The notes below the pieces were generated by a model. That model did no database searches and had not been told where the DNA came from. It saw only the letters and a list, made by a program, of their open reading frames with translations. From Porphyrobacter sp. UBA7686 (GTDB lineage Bacteria > Pseudomonadota > Alphaproteobacteria > Sphingomonadales > Sphingomonadaceae), in NCBI GenBank assembly GCA_002482865.1, contig DLGU01000199.1, positions 1 through 6,637 of the forward strand: a stretch of 6,637 nucleotides of DNA, read 5' to 3'. Position numbers and translations under genes: made by a program. This document shows, piece after piece, positions 1-6,637 of the stretch. Numbering within the stretch: the stretch's first letter is position 1; each line of letters starts with the position of its first letter.

Positions 1-546
1 GAAGATGAAGTCGGTCATCGCAGGCGAGTAAACCGCCCCGCCAGCGCACGGCCCCATGATGAGGCTAATCTGCGGCACCACGCCTGATGCGAGCACATTG
101 CGCTGGAACACCTCGGCATAGCCGCCAAGGCTCGCCACGCCCTCCTGAATCCGCGCACCGCCCGAATCGTTGAGGCCGATCACCGGCGCACCGACTTTCA
201 GCGCGGTGTCCATGACCTTGCAGATCTTCTCGGCATGGCGCTTCGACAGCGAGCCGCCGAAGACGGTGAAATCTTGCGAGAACACATAGACCAGCCGCCC
301 GTTGATGGTGCCGCTGCCCGTCACCACGCCGTCACCCGGGATGCGCTGGGTTTCCATCCCGAAGTCGTTGCAGTCGTGCTCCACATAGGCATCGACTTCT
401 TCAAAGCTGCCTTCATCGAGCAGCACGTCGAGCCGTTCGCGCGCGGTCAGTTTGCCCTTGGCGTGCTGGGCGTCGATGCGCTTCTGGCCGCCCCCCATAC
501 GGGCGGCTTCGCGGCGGCGTTCCATTTCGGCGATATTGGCGGACAA
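1..546 (-). CDS. pccB: Propionyl-CoA carboxylase beta subunit (carboxyltransferase), N-terminal part
   Basis: This is the first 182 codons of a biotin-dependent acyl-CoA carboxyltransferase; the 3' end lies beyond the left edge. The subunit moves the carboxyl group from biotin on the alpha subunit to propionyl-CoA, giving methylmalonyl-CoA in the cytoplasm. Visible family blocks, in order, are [20 protein letters not shown] near the N-terminus, [24 protein letters not shown] (acyl-CoA/oxyanion region) and [17 protein letters not shown] at the cut edge. The RIQEGV version favours PccB over methylcrotonyl-CoA carboxylase, whose matching block reads differently. The full protein is normally about 510 residues, so roughly a third is seen, and the C-terminal acyl-specificity residue is not visible. 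The start is taken as TTG, giving MSANIAEM, because AAGGGGA lies 6 bases upstream. The next in-frame ATG (codon 8) has no ribosome binding site. The alpha subunit is not in the window. Confidence 0.93.
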   Translation of the reverse strand, partial: MSANIAEMERRREAARMGGGQKRIDAQHAKGKLTARERLDVLLDEGSFEEVDAYVEHDCNDFGMETQRIPGDGVVTGSGTINGRLVYVFSQDFTVFGGSLSKRHAEKICKVMDTALKVGAPVIGLNDSGGARIQEGVASLGGYAEVFQRNVLASGVVPQISLIMGPCAGGAVYSPAMTDFIF

Positions 547-559
547 TGGGCATCCCCTT
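544..559 (-). promoter_or_regulatory. Ribosome binding site deciding the TTG start of pccB
   Basis: On the minus strand AAGGGGA (559 to 553) is followed by six bases and then TTG (546 to 544) in frame with the conserved PccB N-terminus. An ATG at 553 to 551 overlaps the end of this site, but it is in another frame and would not produce PccB. This makes TTG the best-supported initiation codon. Confidence 0.7.
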
Positions 560-628
560 GTTTGGCGTGTTTGGCCGCTGCGTTGCCTTAGCCTGTCCCA
601 AGCGTCAACGTGGCAAAAGTGCGGGCGG

Positions 629-1351
629 TCAGAACCGCAGCGTCATGCGCCGCGCCAGCCAAGGGGCGACCGCCTCGACCGTGCGCAACATCTTAGTCAT
701 GCCGATATTGGCCTCGTCATGGCCCTGCTCGATCGCGGCGATGATCTGGCGGGCGCATTCTTCGGGCGGCATTTTCTTCATCGCGTTGCCGTCGTTCATC
801 TGGGTATCGACCACCGGCGGCAGAGCCTCGATCACCTGAATGGCGCTGCCTTTAAGCTGTTCGCGCAGGGCGAGCGTGTAGAACCGCAGACCCGCCTTGG
901 TGGCGCAATAGACCGGCTGGCGCGCTGCTGGCGCAATCGCGAGGCCGCTGGTGACGTTGACGATCGCCGCTTGCGGACGTGCACGCAGGCGTTCCACCAG
1001 CGCCGTAATCAGCCGGATCGGGGCGGAGAGATTGGCATAGATGCCCGCATCCGCCGCATCGGCATCAGGCGCGACCTTGCGAAAATCATGATCGACCAGC
1101 TGGCCAGCATTGTTGATCAGCACGTCGAGTTCAGTGTCGGCCAGCTGCGCGATCAGTGAATCGACCCCGGCGGCATGGGACAGATCAGCCGCGATCACCT
1201 CAAACCCCGCCGCCCGCATCGCCTCCAGCCGTTCGGGGCTGCGCCCGGTGAGGATCACCCGCGCGCCCTTGGCCTTGAGTTGCAGCGCGATCTCGCGCCC
1301 GATTCCGGCGCTGCCGCCCGTCAACAATACCGTCTTTCCTGCAAGCTGCAT
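629..1351 (-). CDS. DltE-like short-chain dehydrogenase/reductase
   Basis: A complete classical SDR of 240 residues, likely cytoplasmic and NAD(P)(H)-dependent; the substrate is unknown. The Rossmann motif TGGSAGIG is at residues 11-18, GR at 36-37 after the second strand (Arg there favours NADPH), and NNAG at 80-83. The catalytic set is N107, S135 (in VTSGLA), Y148 and K152 (YCATK). The stretch from VYCATK through TLALREQLK to [11 protein letters not shown] resembles the COG3967/DltE branch of SDRs. That name comes from a Bacillus gene next to the D-alanylation operon and does not prove a role in D-alanine metabolism. The start is supported by GGGGAGG eight bases upstream. The gene diverges from the FAD oxidoreductase at 1424 and lies 82 bases upstream of pccB on the same strand. 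No partner gene fixes the substrate; a general carbonyl or alcohol substrate is equally possible. Confidence 0.9.
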   Translation of the reverse strand: MQLAGKTVLLTGGSAGIGREIALQLKAKGARVILTGRSPERLEAMRAAGFEVIAADLSHAAGVDSLIAQLADTELDVLINNAGQLVDHDFRKVAPDADAADAGIYANLSAPIRLITALVERLRARPQAAIVNVTSGLAIAPAARQPVYCATKAGLRFYTLALREQLKGSAIQVIEALPPVVDTQMNDGNAMKKMPPEECARQIIAAIEQGHDEANIGMTKMLRTVEAVAPWLARRMTLRF

Positions 1352-1387
1352 GACACCCGCCTCCCCGCCTGTGGCTTACGAACAACA

Positions 1388-1402
1388 GTTGCATAGGGCA
1401 AC
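1388..1402. promoter_or_regulatory. Short inverted repeat in the divergent control region
   Basis: The 72-base gap between the divergent starts at 1351 and 1424 must hold control signals for both genes. It contains a perfect 5-base inverted repeat, GTTGC-ATAGG-GCAAC. Such a dyad could be an operator for a regulator of either gene, but five-base arms occur by chance and no regulator is encoded nearby. I could not define a convincing -35/-10 pair for either direction. Confidence 0.25.
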
Positions 1403-1423
1403 GCATTAGGCGAGACCGGCGTC

Positions 1424-2527
1424 ATGGAGCGGTGCGATTTTCTGGTGATCGGCGGCGGGATCGCGGGGCTGAGCTGCGCTGCGCGGCTGGCCGCGCATGG
1501 GCGGGTGGTGGTGCTGGAGGGCGAGAGCGCGCCCGGATACCACGCCTCGGGGCGCAGCGTGGCGGTGGCGCATTTCGGGCTGGGCGAGCGGCTGGTACGC
1601 ACGCTGACCGCACTGAGCCTGCCCGCGCTTGCCGCGCATGGCACGCGGCATCCGGCGCTACACATCGCCTCTGCGGCGCAATTGGAAGCGCTTGATGCGT
1701 TGGACAACACGCACCGCCAGTTTGGCTGCGATTACGCGCCGATCAGCGGCGCCGAAGCGCGCGCACTGCTGCCGGTGCTGAAGCCCGAAGCGTGCGAGGC
1801 TGCGCTGGTCGATCACGGGGCGCTGAAGCTCGATACGCACGCGATGTTGCAGGCGCACATAGCCGCCTTGCGCGCGGCGGGCAACACGGTGGTGACAGGC
1901 GCCCGGGTCAGCGCGATTGCACGCGACGGCGCTGGCTGGCGGGTCGAGGCCTCGGGCGAGACTTACGCTGCGCCGTTGCTCATCAACGCGGCCGGAGCAT
2001 GGGCGGATGATATTGCGCGCCTTGCAGGCGTCACCCCCATCGGCATTGAACCGCGCCGCCGCACCGTCATTTCCTTCGCCGCATTGCCGGACGAGGATGT
2101 GCGGGCCTGGCCCTTCACCAAGACGGTCAGCGAAGGCTTCTACCTGCTGCCCGAAGGGTCGGGACAACTGCTCGCCTCATCGATGGACCAGACCCCCAGC
2201 GCGCCGTGCGACGCCGTGCCCGAGGAGCTCGACATCGCCATCGCCGCCGACCGGGTCGAGCAGGCGACCACTCTGCCCATCCGCCGGATCACGCACAGCT
2301 GGGCGGGCCTCAGAAGCTTCGCGCCCGATGAATTGCCGGTGATCGGCCACGCGGCGGGCGCGCCCGGCTTTGTGTGGGTTGCGGGACAAGGCGGCGCGGG
2401 TTTCCAGACCGCCCCGGCCCTGTCACGCATTGCGGAAAGCGCAGTGCTAGGCCTGCCTTTCCCCACGGATTGCGCCGCCGCTGGCCTCGCGCCCGAGCAA
2501 TTCGCGCCGGCCCGGCTCGGCGCCTAG
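1424..2527 (+). CDS. FAD-dependent amino-acid oxidoreductase (DAO family, D-arginine dehydrogenase-like)
   Basis: A complete 367-residue flavoprotein of the DAO superfamily, expected to oxidise an amine or D-amino acid to the imino acid with FAD. The FAD motif GGGIAGLS is at residues 10-17, the acidic strand end VVVLEGE at 28-34, and GYHASGRS at 38-45. The C-terminal flavin/substrate blocks are WAGLRSF (293-299) and GQGGAGFQTA (321-330). Overall pattern and length match Pseudomonas DauA (D-arginine dehydrogenase, about 375 residues). By recalled alignment the carboxylate-binding and core residues R213, Y240, R297 and Q328 are kept. The DauA residues His48, Tyr53 and Glu87 appear replaced by V48, L53 and about A84, so D-arginine is unlikely to be the preferred substrate. 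No signal peptide is seen. The ATG has AGGCGAG nine bases upstream. Its stop overlaps that of the convergent SDR. Glycine-oxidase-like or D-2-hydroxyacid activities are alternatives. Confidence 0.9.
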   Translation: MERCDFLVIGGGIAGLSCAARLAAHGRVVVLEGESAPGYHASGRSVAVAHFGLGERLVRTLTALSLPALAAHGTRHPALHIASAAQLEALDALDNTHRQFGCDYAPISGAEARALLPVLKPEACEAALVDHGALKLDTHAMLQAHIAALRAAGNTVVTGARVSAIARDGAGWRVEASGETYAAPLLINAAGAWADDIARLAGVTPIGIEPRRRTVISFAALPDEDVRAWPFTKTVSEGFYLLPEGSGQLLASSMDQTPSAPCDAVPEELDIAIAADRVEQATTLPIRRITHSWAGLRSFAPDELPVIGHAAGAPGFVWVAGQGGAGFQTAPALSRIAESAVLGLPFPTDCAAAGLAPEQFAPARLGA

Positions 2528-3549
2528 ACCCGCACGATTCCCTGTTCGACCAAACTGCGCGCGGTCGCCTCGATACTGTCGTCGGCAGCGATATAGTCCA
2601 TCCCCAGCACGCGCCGGGTATGTTCGCCCGAGACATCGCGAGTGCGGCCGAGTTCTGCCTTCACCTGCTTCATCTCGGCCAGGAGCGGCGCGAGCAGGGT
2701 GACGACGAAGTCCGGCAGTTTGCGGGTCGGCACTTTGCGCGCAAGCTCGGGCGTGCGGGTTCGCAGCACGTGCGCAATCTCGGTCATCCACACGAAGCGA
2801 TCCTGCACCGGGAAGCGTTCGCCGCGGACGGTTTCAGCCGGCGCATCGAGCGCCAGCAGATGGGCGCGCGCCACATCGCGCACGTCGATAATGCCGAAGC
2901 CGACCGCGGGCAGCGCCGGGATCTCGCCGGTCAAGAGCTTGCGTACCAGCTCGATCGAGGTCGATAGATCGTCATTCACCACCGGCCCCAGCACCGCGAC
3001 AGGATTGACCGAACAAAACGCCATATCGGGCGCATGCGCCGCAACCCATTCGCGCGCGGCCTTCTCGGCCACGGTCTTGGAGCGGTGGTAGGGCGGTACG
3101 GCCGGATTTTCGAGCACGGTCCAGTCCCGCTCGTCAAAGCGGTCCTTGCCGGGGCCGTGGCCATAGGCAATCGCGGCCGCCGAACTGGTCAGCACGAAGC
3201 GCTCCACTCCCGCCGCATGGGCAAAGCGAAGCGCCCGCAAGGCCCCCTCGCGCGCCGGGATCACCAGTTCATCGGCGTGTTTCGGCACCGCGAGCGGGAA
3301 AGGCGAGGCGACATGGGCCACGCCGTTGCAGCCCGCGCAGGCCTCTGCCCAGCCAGCGTCATTTTCCAGATCGGCCTGAAACACCCGCAAGCGCGCGCCT
3401 GCCCGGGGCCAGCGGGTGCGCAGGCGCGGTTCGCTCTTGGCAGCATTGCGCACTGTGGTGTGCACGGTCTTGCCCGCCGCGAGAGCCTGATCGATGATTT
3501 CGCCCGCGATATAGCCGGTGCCGCCGGTCACAAGGATGGTTTCGGCCAT
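2524..3549 (-). CDS. Extended SDR, dihydroflavonol-4-reductase-like NAD(P)-dependent reductase
   Basis: A complete 341-residue extended SDR. The N-terminal cofactor motif TGGTGYIAG is at residues 8-16, with TVRN at 32-35, where R34 suggests NADPH preference. HVASPF (79-84) is the hallmark of the dihydroflavonol-reductase/aldehyde-reductase branch. The catalytic residues are S123 in the TSSAAA block, Y154 and K158 (YHRSK), followed by NPVAVLGP. In bacteria this group reduces varied aldehydes and ketones, so a flavonoid substrate is not implied. An in-frame ATG 36 bases further upstream (3585) has no ribosome binding site. The chosen start has AGGGGG nine bases upstream and places the Rossmann motif at the usual distance. 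It follows gor on the same strand after 60 bases without an evident terminator, so co-transcription is plausible. It ends within the stop codon of the convergent FAD oxidoreductase. Confidence 0.88.
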   Translation of the reverse strand: MAETILVTGGTGYIAGEIIDQALAAGKTVHTTVRNAAKSEPRLRTRWPRAGARLRVFQADLENDAGWAEACAGCNGVAHVASPFPLAVPKHADELVIPAREGALRALRFAHAAGVERFVLTSSAAAIAYGHGPGKDRFDERDWTVLENPAVPPYHRSKTVAEKAAREWVAAHAPDMAFCSVNPVAVLGPVVNDDLSTSIELVRKLLTGEIPALPAVGFGIIDVRDVARAHLLALDAPAETVRGERFPVQDRFVWMTEIAHVLRTRTPELARKVPTRKLPDFVVTLLAPLLAEMKQVKAELGRTRDVSGEHTRRVLGMDYIAADDSIEATARSLVEQGIVRV

Positions 3550-3609
3550 GCTGCGCTTCCCCCTGATGAAGTGTCGCTGCACCATAGCAGCGCGGCGGCG
3601 GCGCGCAGC

Positions 3610-4962
3610 CTATTTGAACAGCACCAGCTCTTCCGCCATCGTCGGATGGATCGCGACCGTCGCGTCGAAATCGGCCTTGGTCAGCCCCGCCTTCACTGCG
3701 ACGGCGGCCGCCTGCATGATCTCGGGCGCATCCGGGCCGATCATGTGGATGCCGACGATCCGATCGTTCGCAGCGTCGACGATCATCTTATAGAGGCTGC
3801 GTTCGTTGCGGCCGGCCACCACGTTCTTCATCGGCCGGAAATCCGACTGAAAGACCTTGATATTGCCGAGCTGGTTCCGCGCCTCGCTTTCAGTCATGCC
3901 GACAGCGGCGATCGGCGGGTGGCTGAACACGGCGGATGGCACGCAGGAATGATCGACCGCGTAAGGCTCGACTCCGCCGAATACCGAATCGGCGAAGGCC
4001 TGGCCCTCGCGGATCGCCACCGGGGTCAGCTGAACCCGGTCGGTCACATCGCCCACGGCATAGACGTAGTCGACATTGGTCTTGCTGAAGGCATCGACCA
4101 CGATCTCCCCGCGCTTGCCGGTTTCGATGCCGACAGTCTCAAGTCCCAGCCCCTCGATGTTAGGCACCCGTCCCGTAGCCACCATCACCGCGTCATATTC
4201 GCAGGCGTCCTGCCCGGTCAGCTTGACCAGCAGCGTGCCGTCGTCCTGCTTTTCAATGTGTTCGAACTCGGCGTGGAACAGGAAGGCGATGCCCTTGACC
4301 ATTGAGATCTGGAGCAGCCGGTCGCGCACGGACGCATCATAGCTGCGCAGGATCGTGTCCGAACGGTTTGCGATCGTCACCTTGCAGCCGAATTCGTTGA
4401 AGATCCCGGCAAACTCATTGGCAATGTAGCCCCCGCCCGCGATCAGGATTCGGCGCGGAAGGGTTTCGAGGTGGAACGCCTCGTTCGAGGTGATGACATG
4501 TTCGCTGCCCGGAAACGCCGGCACATGCGGGCGCGCGCCGGTCGCGACGAGGATGTACCTGGCCGTCACCACTTGGCCGCTGGCCAGCGTGATCTGGTGA
4601 TCACCCGTTATGGTCGCGCGTTCCTTGAAGATCGTGACTTCGTGGTTGCCGAGGGTCTGGCCATACAGCCCTTCAAGCCGGGTCACATCAGTCTGGACGG
4701 CATCGCGCAGGGAAGCCCAATCGAAGCGCTTGCCTTCGATGGTCCAGCCAAATGCTTTGGCATCCTCAAGATCCTCGGCGAAGTGCGCGCCGTAGACGAG
4801 CATCTTCTTGGGCACACAACCGCGGATCACGCAGGTGCCGCCGACGCGGTATTCTTCGGCCACCGCCACCTTGGCGCCGTGGGCTGCGGCCACCCGGCTG
4901 GCCCGGACGCCCCCTGACCCTGCGCCGATGGTGAAGAGATCAAAGTCGTATTCGGCCGTCAT
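3610..4962 (-). CDS. gor: Glutathione-disulfide reductase
   Basis: A complete 450-residue NADPH-dependent flavoenzyme that regenerates reduced glutathione in the cytoplasm. The FAD site GAGSGG is at residues 13-18. The redox-active disulfide is C44/C49 in GGTCVIRGCVPKK, and the ATG block ATGARP is at 140-145. The NADPH site GGGYIANEFA is at 176-185, with R200 and R206 (NRSDTILRSYD) matching the two arginines that bind the NADPH phosphate in E. coli Gor. The second FAD block is YAVGDVTDRVQLTPVA. The catalytic base pair H439/E444 is in HPTMAEE at the C-terminus, the same numbers and length as E. coli Gor. The VIRG wording in the disulfide loop is the plant/cyanobacterial/alphaproteobacterial style. 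The start is the second of two adjacent ATGs, with TGGGAG seven bases upstream. A farther in-frame ATG at 4992 overlaps the likely -10 element. All key residues are intact. Confidence 0.96.
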   Translation of the reverse strand: MTAEYDFDLFTIGAGSGGVRASRVAAAHGAKVAVAEEYRVGGTCVIRGCVPKKMLVYGAHFAEDLEDAKAFGWTIEGKRFDWASLRDAVQTDVTRLEGLYGQTLGNHEVTIFKERATITGDHQITLASGQVVTARYILVATGARPHVPAFPGSEHVITSNEAFHLETLPRRILIAGGGYIANEFAGIFNEFGCKVTIANRSDTILRSYDASVRDRLLQISMVKGIAFLFHAEFEHIEKQDDGTLLVKLTGQDACEYDAVMVATGRVPNIEGLGLETVGIETGKRGEIVVDAFSKTNVDYVYAVGDVTDRVQLTPVAIREGQAFADSVFGGVEPYAVDHSCVPSAVFSHPPIAAVGMTESEARNQLGNIKVFQSDFRPMKNVVAGRNERSLYKMIVDAANDRIVGIHMIGPDAPEIMQAAAVAVKAGLTKADFDATVAIHPTMAEELVLFK

Positions 4963-4989
4963 CATGCTGCTCCCATCGTCGCGGACACG

Positions 4990-5018
4990 CATATGGCGTC
5001 ACAGGGGCGGAGCGGCAA
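4990..5018 (-). promoter_or_regulatory. Candidate sigma-70 promoter for gor
   Basis: On the minus strand TTGCCG (5018 to 5013) and CATATG (4995 to 4990) are separated by exactly 17 bases. They would place transcription start near 4983, about 20 bases before the chosen gor ATG. The -35 box is a reasonable match, while the -10 matches the consensus at only three of six positions. Position, spacing and the upstream terminator support it, but there is no experimental evidence here. Confidence 0.3.
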
Positions 5019-5046
5019 CCATGTGCGGGTGAAATGCCGGATTCAG

Positions 5047-5082
5047 ATAAAGAAAGGGCGGGAGTTTGCCGCTCCCGCCCTT
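5047..5082 (-). terminator. Rho-independent terminator after the DEAD-box helicase gene
   Basis: Perfect 11-base arms AAGGGCGGGAG (5054-5064) and CTCCCGCCCTT (5072-5082) flank a 7-base loop. Read on the minus strand, the hairpin is followed by a T-rich run, TTTCTTTAT. It begins about 14 bases after the helicase stop codon, the expected place. It should isolate helicase transcription from gor, whose likely promoter lies just downstream. The opposite strand also shows a pyrimidine-rich tail (CTTCTCTTTCTC), but no plus-strand gene needs it. Confidence 0.85.
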
Positions 5083-5095
5083 CTCTTTCTCACTG

Positions 5096-6631
5096 TCAGA
5101 CGCTGGCTGCGCGGGGGCGACCGCCACCGCCGCCGCCGGGACGACCCCGGCCGCGGTTTCCACCGCCATTGCCGCCGCCGTTTCCAGCGGGACGCCCGCC
5201 GCCACCCGTGTGACGCTGGCCGCCGCCATTGCCGCCGGGCTTGGAGCCGAAGGCACGGCGATCACCTTCAGGACGACGCTCGCCCTGCGGCTTACGATCA
5301 CCCTCTGCGCGGCGCTGTTCGCCCTGCTGCGGACGGCGCTCACCCTGAGGAGCATTGGCGGGGCGACGATCACCCTGCGGCTTACGATCACCCTGCGGAC
5401 GCTGGCCGAGCGGGCGCGGGTTGACGCGCTTCATCGGCGTGCGAGCGGCGGGCTTGGTCGGGCCTTCGCCTTCCACCACAGCGCGGAAATTGTCCGGCAG
5501 CGGCAGACGCTCAAGCTCGGCGCCGGTCACCTTGCGGATATCCTTGAGGTATGCGCGTTCGTCCTCGGCACAGAAGGCAATCGCGATCCCGCTCTTGCCA
5601 GCTCGCGCGGTGCGGCCAATGCGGTGCACGTATTGTTCGGGCACGTTGGGCAGCTCGTAATTGATCACGTGGCTGACGCCCGGAATGTCGATCCCGCGCG
5701 CGGCCACATCGGTCGCAATCAGGACCGGCACCCGGGCCTTGCGGAACTCGTCGAGCGCGCGCTGGCGCTGCGGCTGCGACTTGTTGCCGTGGATCGCATT
5801 GGCGGGGATGCCCGCCTGTTCGAGCTTCTTCACCACCCGATCCGCGCCATGCTTGGTGCGGGTGAAGATCAGCACGCGTTCGACCGTACCGGGCACGGTG
5901 TGACGGCCCTTGAGGATCATTTCGAGCAAGGCCAGCTTCTCATCCTGCTGGACCATGAAGAGGTACTGGTCGATGCGTTCAGCGGTCGTGCTTTCCGGCG
6001 TGACCGAGACCTGCACCGGATTGTTGCAGAAGCCGCTCACCAGTTCCTTGATCGCCTTAGGCATAGTCGCGCTGAAGAACAGCGTCTGACGATCCTTCGG
6101 GGCCAATTCGCGGATCTTGCGCAGCGCGTGAATGAAGCCGAGGTCAAGCATCTGGTCCGCTTCGTCGAGCACCAGAATTTCGATCCCGGCAAGGTTCAGC
6201 GCCTTCTGATCGATCAGATCGAGCAGGCGGCCCGGCGTGGCGACCAGAATGTCGGTGCCGCGGTGCAGCTTGTTGCGGTCCTTGCCCACGCTGGTGCCGC
6301 CAACGATGCATTGCACCTTCAGCCCGGCGAGCGCGCCGTAATCCTTGGCGCTGTCAGCAATCTGCACCGCGAGTTCGCGGGTCGGGGCCAGCACCAGCAT
6401 GCGGCAGGACTTGAACGGGATCTGCTTGTCGGCTTCGCGCAGCCGGTCAATGCTGGGGAGCATGAAGGCGGCAGTCTTGCCGGTGCCGGTCTGGGCGATG
6501 CCGAGCAGGTCGCGGCCCTTCAGCACGGCGGGGATGGCCTGTTCCTGGATCGGGGTCGGCACGGTGTAGCCCTTGAGGTCAAGAGCCTGGAGCACGGGCT
6601 GCGACAGCCCGAGGTCAGCAAAAGTCGTCAT
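5096..6631 (-). CDS. rhlE: DEAD-box ATP-dependent RNA helicase, RhlE type, with Arg/Gly-rich tail
   Basis: A complete 511-residue RNA helicase expected to remodel RNA in the cytoplasm (ribosome assembly, mRNA decay or cold adaptation in the family). Motifs in order: Q motif (F4, GY at 21-22, PTPIQ to Q29), motif I AQTGTGKT (46-53), PTRELA (83-88), GG (111-112), TPGR (132-135), DEAD (156-159), SAT (187-189), ARGID (311-315) and HRIGRTAR (336-343). The catalytic core ends near residue 380. Beyond it lies a low-complexity basic tail of about 120 residues: hexapeptide repeats of the P-Q-G-D/E-R-R/K type at 411-459, then a Gly/Arg/Asn-rich segment at 462-507. Such tails usually give non-specific RNA binding and can drive condensation. 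The ATG is set by the conserved N-terminus. Only six bases upstream are in the window, so promoter and ribosome binding site cannot be judged. RhlE is the best assignment; RhlB and SrmB are less likely given the order and tail. Confidence 0.93.
   Translation of the reverse strand: MTTFADLGLSQPVLQALDLKGYTVPTPIQEQAIPAVLKGRDLLGIAQTGTGKTAAFMLPSIDRLREADKQIPFKSCRMLVLAPTRELAVQIADSAKDYGALAGLKVQCIVGGTSVGKDRNKLHRGTDILVATPGRLLDLIDQKALNLAGIEILVLDEADQMLDLGFIHALRKIRELAPKDRQTLFFSATMPKAIKELVSGFCNNPVQVSVTPESTTAERIDQYLFMVQQDEKLALLEMILKGRHTVPGTVERVLIFTRTKHGADRVVKKLEQAGIPANAIHGNKSQPQRQRALDEFRKARVPVLIATDVAARGIDIPGVSHVINYELPNVPEQYVHRIGRTARAGKSGIAIAFCAEDERAYLKDIRKVTGAELERLPLPDNFRAVVEGEGPTKPAARTPMKRVNPRPLGQRPQGDRKPQGDRRPANAPQGERRPQQGEQRRAEGDRKPQGERRPEGDRRAFGSKPGGNGGGQRHTGGGGRPAGNGGGNGGGNRGRGRPGGGGGGRPRAASV
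5255..5401 (-). repeat. rhlE: In-frame hexapeptide repeats coding the helicase tail
   Basis: Residues 411-459 of the helicase consist largely of imperfect copies of P-Q-G-[D/E]-R-[R/K]: 412-417, 418-423, 428-433, 442-447, 448-453 and 454-459. At DNA level a 22-base stretch is identical at 5283-5304 and 5373-5394, 90 bases apart, a whole number of codons. This points to recent in-frame duplication, and the copy number may vary between strains by slippage or recombination. Confidence 0.8.
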
Positions 6632-6637
6632 ATGAAA

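Noticed and set aside
580..608. Possible pccB promoter: TTGACG (608 to 603 on the minus strand)
   Set aside because: The -35 box is good, but the hexamer 17 bases downstream (CAACGC) does not resemble a -10 element, and no better spacing was found.
452..1159. Plus-strand open frame (235 codons) across pccB and the DltE-like SDR
   Set aside because: It spans the antisense of two real genes and their intergenic gap with no motif; it is a by-product of high GC content.
1658..2167. Minus-strand open frame (169 codons) inside the FAD oxidoreductase
   Set aside because: It is fully antisense to a well-supported flavoprotein, with no domain and no translation signal.
3575..3592. Hairpin CGCTGC-ACCATA-GCAGCG between gor and the extended SDR
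   Set aside because: The stem is only six bases and no T-run follows on the minus strand, so it is not a convincing terminator; it may be chance in GC-rich DNA.
3034..4305. Long plus-strand open frame (423 codons) opposite gor and the extended SDR
   Set aside because: It lies antisense to two genes with intact family motifs, shows no recognisable domain, is rich in His/Arg/Ala as expected for a GC-rich shadow frame, and has no credible ribosome binding site.
5255..5401. CRISPR-like spaced repeats
   Set aside because: The repeats are imperfect, irregularly spaced, in frame and translate to the helicase tail; there are no unique spacers of constant length and no cas genes.

Overview
This GC-rich window reads as ordinary chromosomal DNA from an alphaproteobacterium. 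The style of the glutathione reductase, the propionyl-CoA carboxylase and the RhlE-type helicase suggests Sphingomonadales (Erythrobacter/Porphyrobacter-like), but that placement is an inference from protein style, not a phylogeny. It is densely coding: six protein genes fill almost everything, and the four gaps are about 82, 72, 60 and 133 bases. I see no tRNA, rRNA, CRISPR array, insertion sequence, integrase or phage gene.

Layout from left to right: (1) the N-terminal 182 codons of a propionyl-CoA carboxylase beta subunit, minus strand, running off the left edge and starting at a TTG; (2) a short-chain dehydrogenase of the DltE-like group, minus strand; (3) diverging from it, a plus-strand FAD-dependent amino-acid oxidase/dehydrogenase resembling D-arginine dehydrogenase; (4) converging on it, a minus-strand extended SDR of the dihydroflavonol-reductase-like type, whose stop codon shares a palindromic CTAG with the stop of gene 3; (5) glutathione reductase, minus strand, with a plausible promoter just upstream; (6) a DEAD-box RNA helicase of the RhlE type, minus strand, with a long repetitive Arg/Gly-rich tail and a strong hairpin terminator after it.

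Functionally these are housekeeping or metabolic genes: propionyl-CoA carboxylation, NADPH-dependent thiol redox, RNA remodelling, and three oxidoreductases of uncertain substrate. gor and the extended SDR may be co-transcribed (same strand, 60-base gap, no terminator seen). Gene 6 is separated from gor by the terminator. Genes 2 and 3 share a short divergent control region.

I looked for an undescribed multi-gene system and did not find one. The most interesting item is the FAD enzyme: it keeps the carboxylate-binding core of D-arginine dehydrogenase but appears to have lost several substrate-pocket residues, so its substrate is probably different.
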